NCBI GenBank assembly: GCA_034620365.1
Contig: JAQGEQ010000186.1
Location: forward strand, 310,001 to 374,000
Source: Pegea sp. RAD2-039
Lineage: Eukaryota; Chordata; Thaliacea; Salpida; Salpidae
DNA length: 64,000 nt
Direction of reading: 5' to 3'
A program made the translations under genes and the position numbers. Position 1 is the stretch's first letter. The number at the start of each line of letters is the position of its first letter. Shown here one piece after another: positions 62,001 through 64,000 of the stretch. Under the pieces are notes generated by a model. The model was given only the letters and a program-made list of their open reading frames with translations. It did not search any database and was not told the origin of the DNA.

Positions 62001-64000
62001 ATTGAGATCTCATTAATGATGAAAAAAGTCCTAAAATTAAAGATTTAGTTCAAGATCAAGATGTTTATCATCTGTACCGTCTTTCCATTCTTGTGTAGAA
62101 TGATGAATGAAACCAAAAAGTTGATCTGTTGTCAGGACTTTTGGATTTAAATAATTTAAGATCGATTTTTTCTGAGAGATTTGGTGAGTTTGATGAAGAA
62201 CCTTCAAGATCTGCGATTTTCCAGTCCCTGCTTGCCCGATTACAAAAACTGAGTGACGAACATTCAGCAGTTCTTCTAATTGGACCACCTGAAAGATGAG
62301 ATTGAAGATGAAGATCTAGATGAAGATCAGATGAAGACGAGGATCAAATGATGAGGATGCAAATCAGGTTGAATTTATATAAGAACTAAGATGAAAATGA
62401 GGATCAGATGAGAATATAGAATACAAAAGGATGAGGATTAGAAGATGAGAAAAGATCATGTGAATATGAGGATCAGATAAAGATCAAACAAAGATGAAGA
62501 TCAGATGAAGACGAGGATCAAATGATGAGGATGCAAATCAGGTTGAATTTATATAAGGACGAAAAAATGGATCAGACTACATACAGAATACAGAATACAA
62601 AAGGATGAGGATTAGAAGATGAGGAAAGATCATGTGAATATGAGGATCAGATAAAGATCAAACAAAGATGAAGATCAGATGAAGATCAGATGAAGATGAA
62701 GATCGATATGAAGATAAGGATAGATTAAATGTCATATCAAAAGCAACCTTAAATGAAGATCAGAAGATGAAGATCATCAAGGACTTACTTTTAGAATAAG
62801 ATTTTCTTCCGGTTGAAGTTTTAACTTCAGAATCGTATCTTTGATTTGTTCTTCGAAATCTGCATCTCTTTTTCGAGCAACTTGCAAATTCGGGAAAAGA
62901 TCACCTAAAGATCAACATCATCAACCTCCTAGGAACCTCCTAGGGATCTTACTAATAAGTCCCATGAAAACAGGAAGATCCTCGGAGGATATCTTCGGAA
63001 GATTAAAGTCTCTAAGAGCTCTCATCAAAACTTGCTCCTCCGGAATTTGAGGATCAGATCTTCTTAATGATCCGGCAACAACAAGGACACTTTTTACAGC
63101 TCTTAATCCCCAATCATAATGATTCTAAATAAATTGAAGTTAAACACTAGATGGAAGTAAAGAGTCTGGAACAATTTGGCTTTTTTTAACAAATAATTGT
63201 CTAAGGAGGATATCCAAATATTTAAATTATCAAATGATCGAATTAAAGACCTTTTTCGAACATAACTCTTTGCACAAATCATATAAAGTGATGAATTTTC
63301 TTGCTAACATCTTCGCATCCATAAAACCTTCAGCTACCAACATGATTTCACAAATTTGCGCCGTATCAGGAACCACCATCGCACAAGGGCTGTAAAAAGC
63401 TCAAGTTACAAGATCAACAAGTCGTTTCGAGAAACGAACCGAAAAAGAGATTTGAGGTTCTCGGGGAGTTCTGTTCTTCCAGCGTACCCCGGATTCATGG
63501 TGATGAAAATCCCGACGCTCGAAGATAAAGTGATGACGTCATCCATAAACTGAAATTTACGTTTCTTTCCGCGAAGTGCATCATGAATCATCTTCACCTA
63601 GCAACCAACAAGCGCATTGATGAATGACGTCATCGGTTGTCATGGCAACCGACTTGAATAGCAACGACAGATAAAACTTCGACCGCGATTCTATTAAATT
63701 CGTCAAAACAGCCCCATGCCCCGGTTTGAGAGAGTCCCTTGAAAATATTCCCGATGGACCGGAAGTTCATTTGCTCCGAACAATTGAAGACATAGACGGG
63801 AAGCGCAATCGCGCGTCCAAGATCTTTTGTTGTTTCAGTCTTACCAGTTCCAGCTGGTCCAGATGGCGCACCACTCATCGTAAGATGTAAAGATTGAGTC
63901 AAAGTGATGTAACATCTACAAAGATGACGTCATCGATGCTAGCTTTTATGACGTCACGAACCTGTCAGTTAGTGGGGTAATGACGAGTCGGGGGGTATTC
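50098..64000 (-). CDS. DNAH17: Axonemal outer-arm dynein heavy chain, DNAH9/11/17 type (5' part beyond window)
   Basis: About 45 small exons, roughly 2,600 residues, from the start of AAA1 to the C-terminus. Examples: 63962-64000 (edge), 63654-63915, 63440-63597, 63251-63389, 62953-63124, 62789-62904, 62078-62288, 61903-62030, 61489-61637, 61285-61435, 61107-61238, 60660-60833, 60406-60613, 60164-60329, 59866-59962, 58902-59053, 58293-58412, 57763-57925, 57044-57348. P-loops in order: AAA1 [17 protein letters not shown] with CFDEFNR; AAA2 GQAGTGKSQ with LLDGDID; AAA3 GSAGVGKT with FLDDLN; AAA4 GVGGSGKQS with LLLTEAH. The coiled-coil stalk and microtubule-binding tip lie at about 56990-55290 ([25 protein letters not shown]). 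AAA5, AAA6 and the C-terminal domain follow, ending [10 protein letters not shown] and [17 protein letters not shown]. These C-terminal motifs mark the beta-type outer-arm chains. Known role: ATP-driven ciliary beating. No break was seen. DNAH9, 11 and 17 cannot be separated here. Confidence 0.93.
50540..50745. repeat. Minisatellite of about 15 bases with CACGTG/CATGTG cores in a dynein intron
   Basis: About 13 imperfect copies of a 15-16 base unit, on the minus strand roughly GTTAAAAGTCACGTG, fill most of the intron after the exon ending LTAIMQ. Most copies carry the E-box palindrome CACGTG or the variant CATGTG. The first copy is fused to the intron's own 5' splice site (GTTAGTCAAAAGCCACGTG). 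Open frames of periodic Thr-Phe-Lys-His or Val-Lys-Ser-His type over this stretch are repeat artefacts. Confidence 0.9.
51384..51458. repeat. Short CRE-containing duplication in a dynein intron
   Basis: Two copies of a 23-base unit (TGATGACGTCATC-like part followed by the inverted GTTGCTAGG/GTTACTAGG block), then a third partial one. They sit immediately after the 5' splice site GTAAGTTG of the exon ending GLHPNAE. Two of the copies contain TGACGTCA. Confidence 0.7.
51766..51806. repeat. Two copies of a 19-base CRE unit in a dynein intron
   Basis: GTGACGTCATCATGTGATC is repeated twice in tandem (the second copy ends GATG). The block makes up most of a short intron, next to the acceptor of the exon starting VPWTDLRYL. 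Confidence 0.8.
54535..54830. repeat. GATCAGA/GATGAAGA low-complexity intron of the dynein gene
   Basis: The intron between exons ending RSLAEG and starting GKVLIENI is built almost wholly of degenerate GATGAAGATCAGA-type units on the plus strand. Similar material fills parts of 52825-53155, 58430-58555 and 62290-62780. Confidence 0.75.
55767..56087. mobile_element. MITE-like element with imperfect terminal inverted repeats in a dynein intron
   Basis: The ends are inverted copies of each other: the left end reads ACCTTCGACCACCAAGTA and the reverse complement of the right end reads ACCTCCGACCACCAAGCA. They agree at most of about 25 positions. Internal sequence (about 320 bases in all) has no coding capacity. 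This fits a non-autonomous DNA transposon. A clear target-site duplication could not be assigned, and the superfamily is unknown. It lies in the intron between the exons coding INTVKW and [11 protein letters not shown]. Confidence 0.6.
57953..58298. repeat. 20-base tandem array carrying CRE palindromes and 5' splice sites
   Basis: About 17 head-to-tail copies of a strict 20-base unit, on the minus strand CACATGTAAGTTGATGACGT, fill nearly all of the 367-base intron 57926-58292. The copy next to the exon (58293-58412, ending with codons for FDNAINH) is the genuine 5' splice site, AT followed by GTAAGTTGA. So each unit repeats that donor. Most units also form TGACGTCA at the junction. Copies farther from the donor are more diverged. 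Confidence 0.95.
59054..59865. other. Long dynein intron without recognised content
   Basis: At 812 bases this is the longest intron of the visible dynein gene, between the exons coding for SSYLNDLTG and HNFSNGVKK. It is AT-rich. No repeat, nested gene or alternative exon was recognised. Confidence 0.6.
61655..61902. repeat. 26-base tandem array with RFX X-box half-sites in a dynein intron
   Basis: Ten copies of a unit of 24-26 bases, each with the core CCATAGCAAC (one copy CCATAGCAAT), occupy the intron 61638-61902. CCATAGCAAC fits the 3' half of the X-box consensus RYYNYYWTRRNRAC. The copy nearest the exon overlaps the 5' splice site: on the minus strand the exon ends AACAAG and the intron starts GTACTGGTTGCTATGG. 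Confidence 0.95.
62319..62675. repeat. 172-base tandem duplication in a dynein intron
   Basis: Two near-identical segments, about 62319-62490 and 62491-62675, share in order GATGAAGACGAGGATCAAAT, GATGCAAATCAGGTTGAATT, AATACAAAAGGATGAGGATT and GATCATGTGAATATGAGG. Between copies the main difference is a short stretch around 62383-62420 versus 62557-62592. The intron is otherwise GATGAAGATC-like low-complexity sequence. Confidence 0.9.
63636..63649 (+). promoter_or_regulatory. Perfect X-box (RFX-binding) match in a dynein intron
   Basis: GTTGTCATGGCAAC satisfies every position of the metazoan X-box consensus RYYNYYWTRRNRAC. It lies in the 56-base intron 63598-63653 between the two AAA1 exons, 4-10 bases from a TGACGTCA at about 63624-63631. 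RFX factors are the master regulators of ciliary genes. Function inside an intron this short is inference. Confidence 0.55.

Overview
This window is a piece of an AT-rich animal genome. The genes are split into many small exons by GT-AG introns, mostly 45-90 bases, and lie between kilobase-long AT-rich intergenic stretches. Gene content (NEK kinase, GLUT-type transporter, TMTC O-mannosyltransferase, tetraspanin, FAM47-like protein, outer-arm axonemal dynein) says ciliated metazoan. The Renilla-luciferase-type hydrolase, CR1/jockey-like LINE debris and short introns point to an invertebrate. The phylum cannot be fixed from sequence alone; a tunicate is a guess. All exon models below were built by hand from splice signals, reading phase and family conservation.

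Layout. 1-1527 (-): 3'-incomplete NEK1-type kinase. 5333-7745 (+): sugar transporter. 9415-11289 (-): 5'-truncated LINE. 12444-14039 (+): mitochondrial ornithine-carrier-like protein. 17002-20312 (-): SLC9B-type Na+/H+ exchanger. 23846-25560 (+): luciferase/haloalkane-dehalogenase-like hydrolase. 27601-29962 (+): FAM47-like protein. 31029-36967 (-): tetraspanin with an unusually long N-terminal extension. 37940-40089 (-), 5' end unresolved: CUB-EGF-sushi membrane protein. 43430-47364 (-): TMTC protein. 48199-49230 (+): decayed LINE endonuclease fragment. 50098-64000 (-): C-terminal 60% or so of a DNAH9/11/17-type dynein heavy chain that runs off the right edge.

The genes do not form one pathway, although the NEK kinase and dynein are both plausibly ciliary. 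The most unusual material is in the introns of the dynein gene. Three separate minisatellites (units about 15, 20 and 26 bases) each begin at, or within a few bases of, a 5' splice site. One array repeats the donor sequence itself together with the CRE palindrome TGACGTCA about 17 times. Another repeats an RFX X-box half-site 10 times, and a full 14-base X-box match lies in a 56-base intron near the right edge. TGACGTCA is strongly enriched over the dynein gene compared with the rest of the window.

Mobile DNA seen: one LINE body, several 5'-truncated LINE 3' tails from at least two families, one LINE endonuclease fragment, and one MITE-like element with inverted ends. No retrovirus, LTR element, Polinton, CRISPR array, rRNA or tRNA was recognised.
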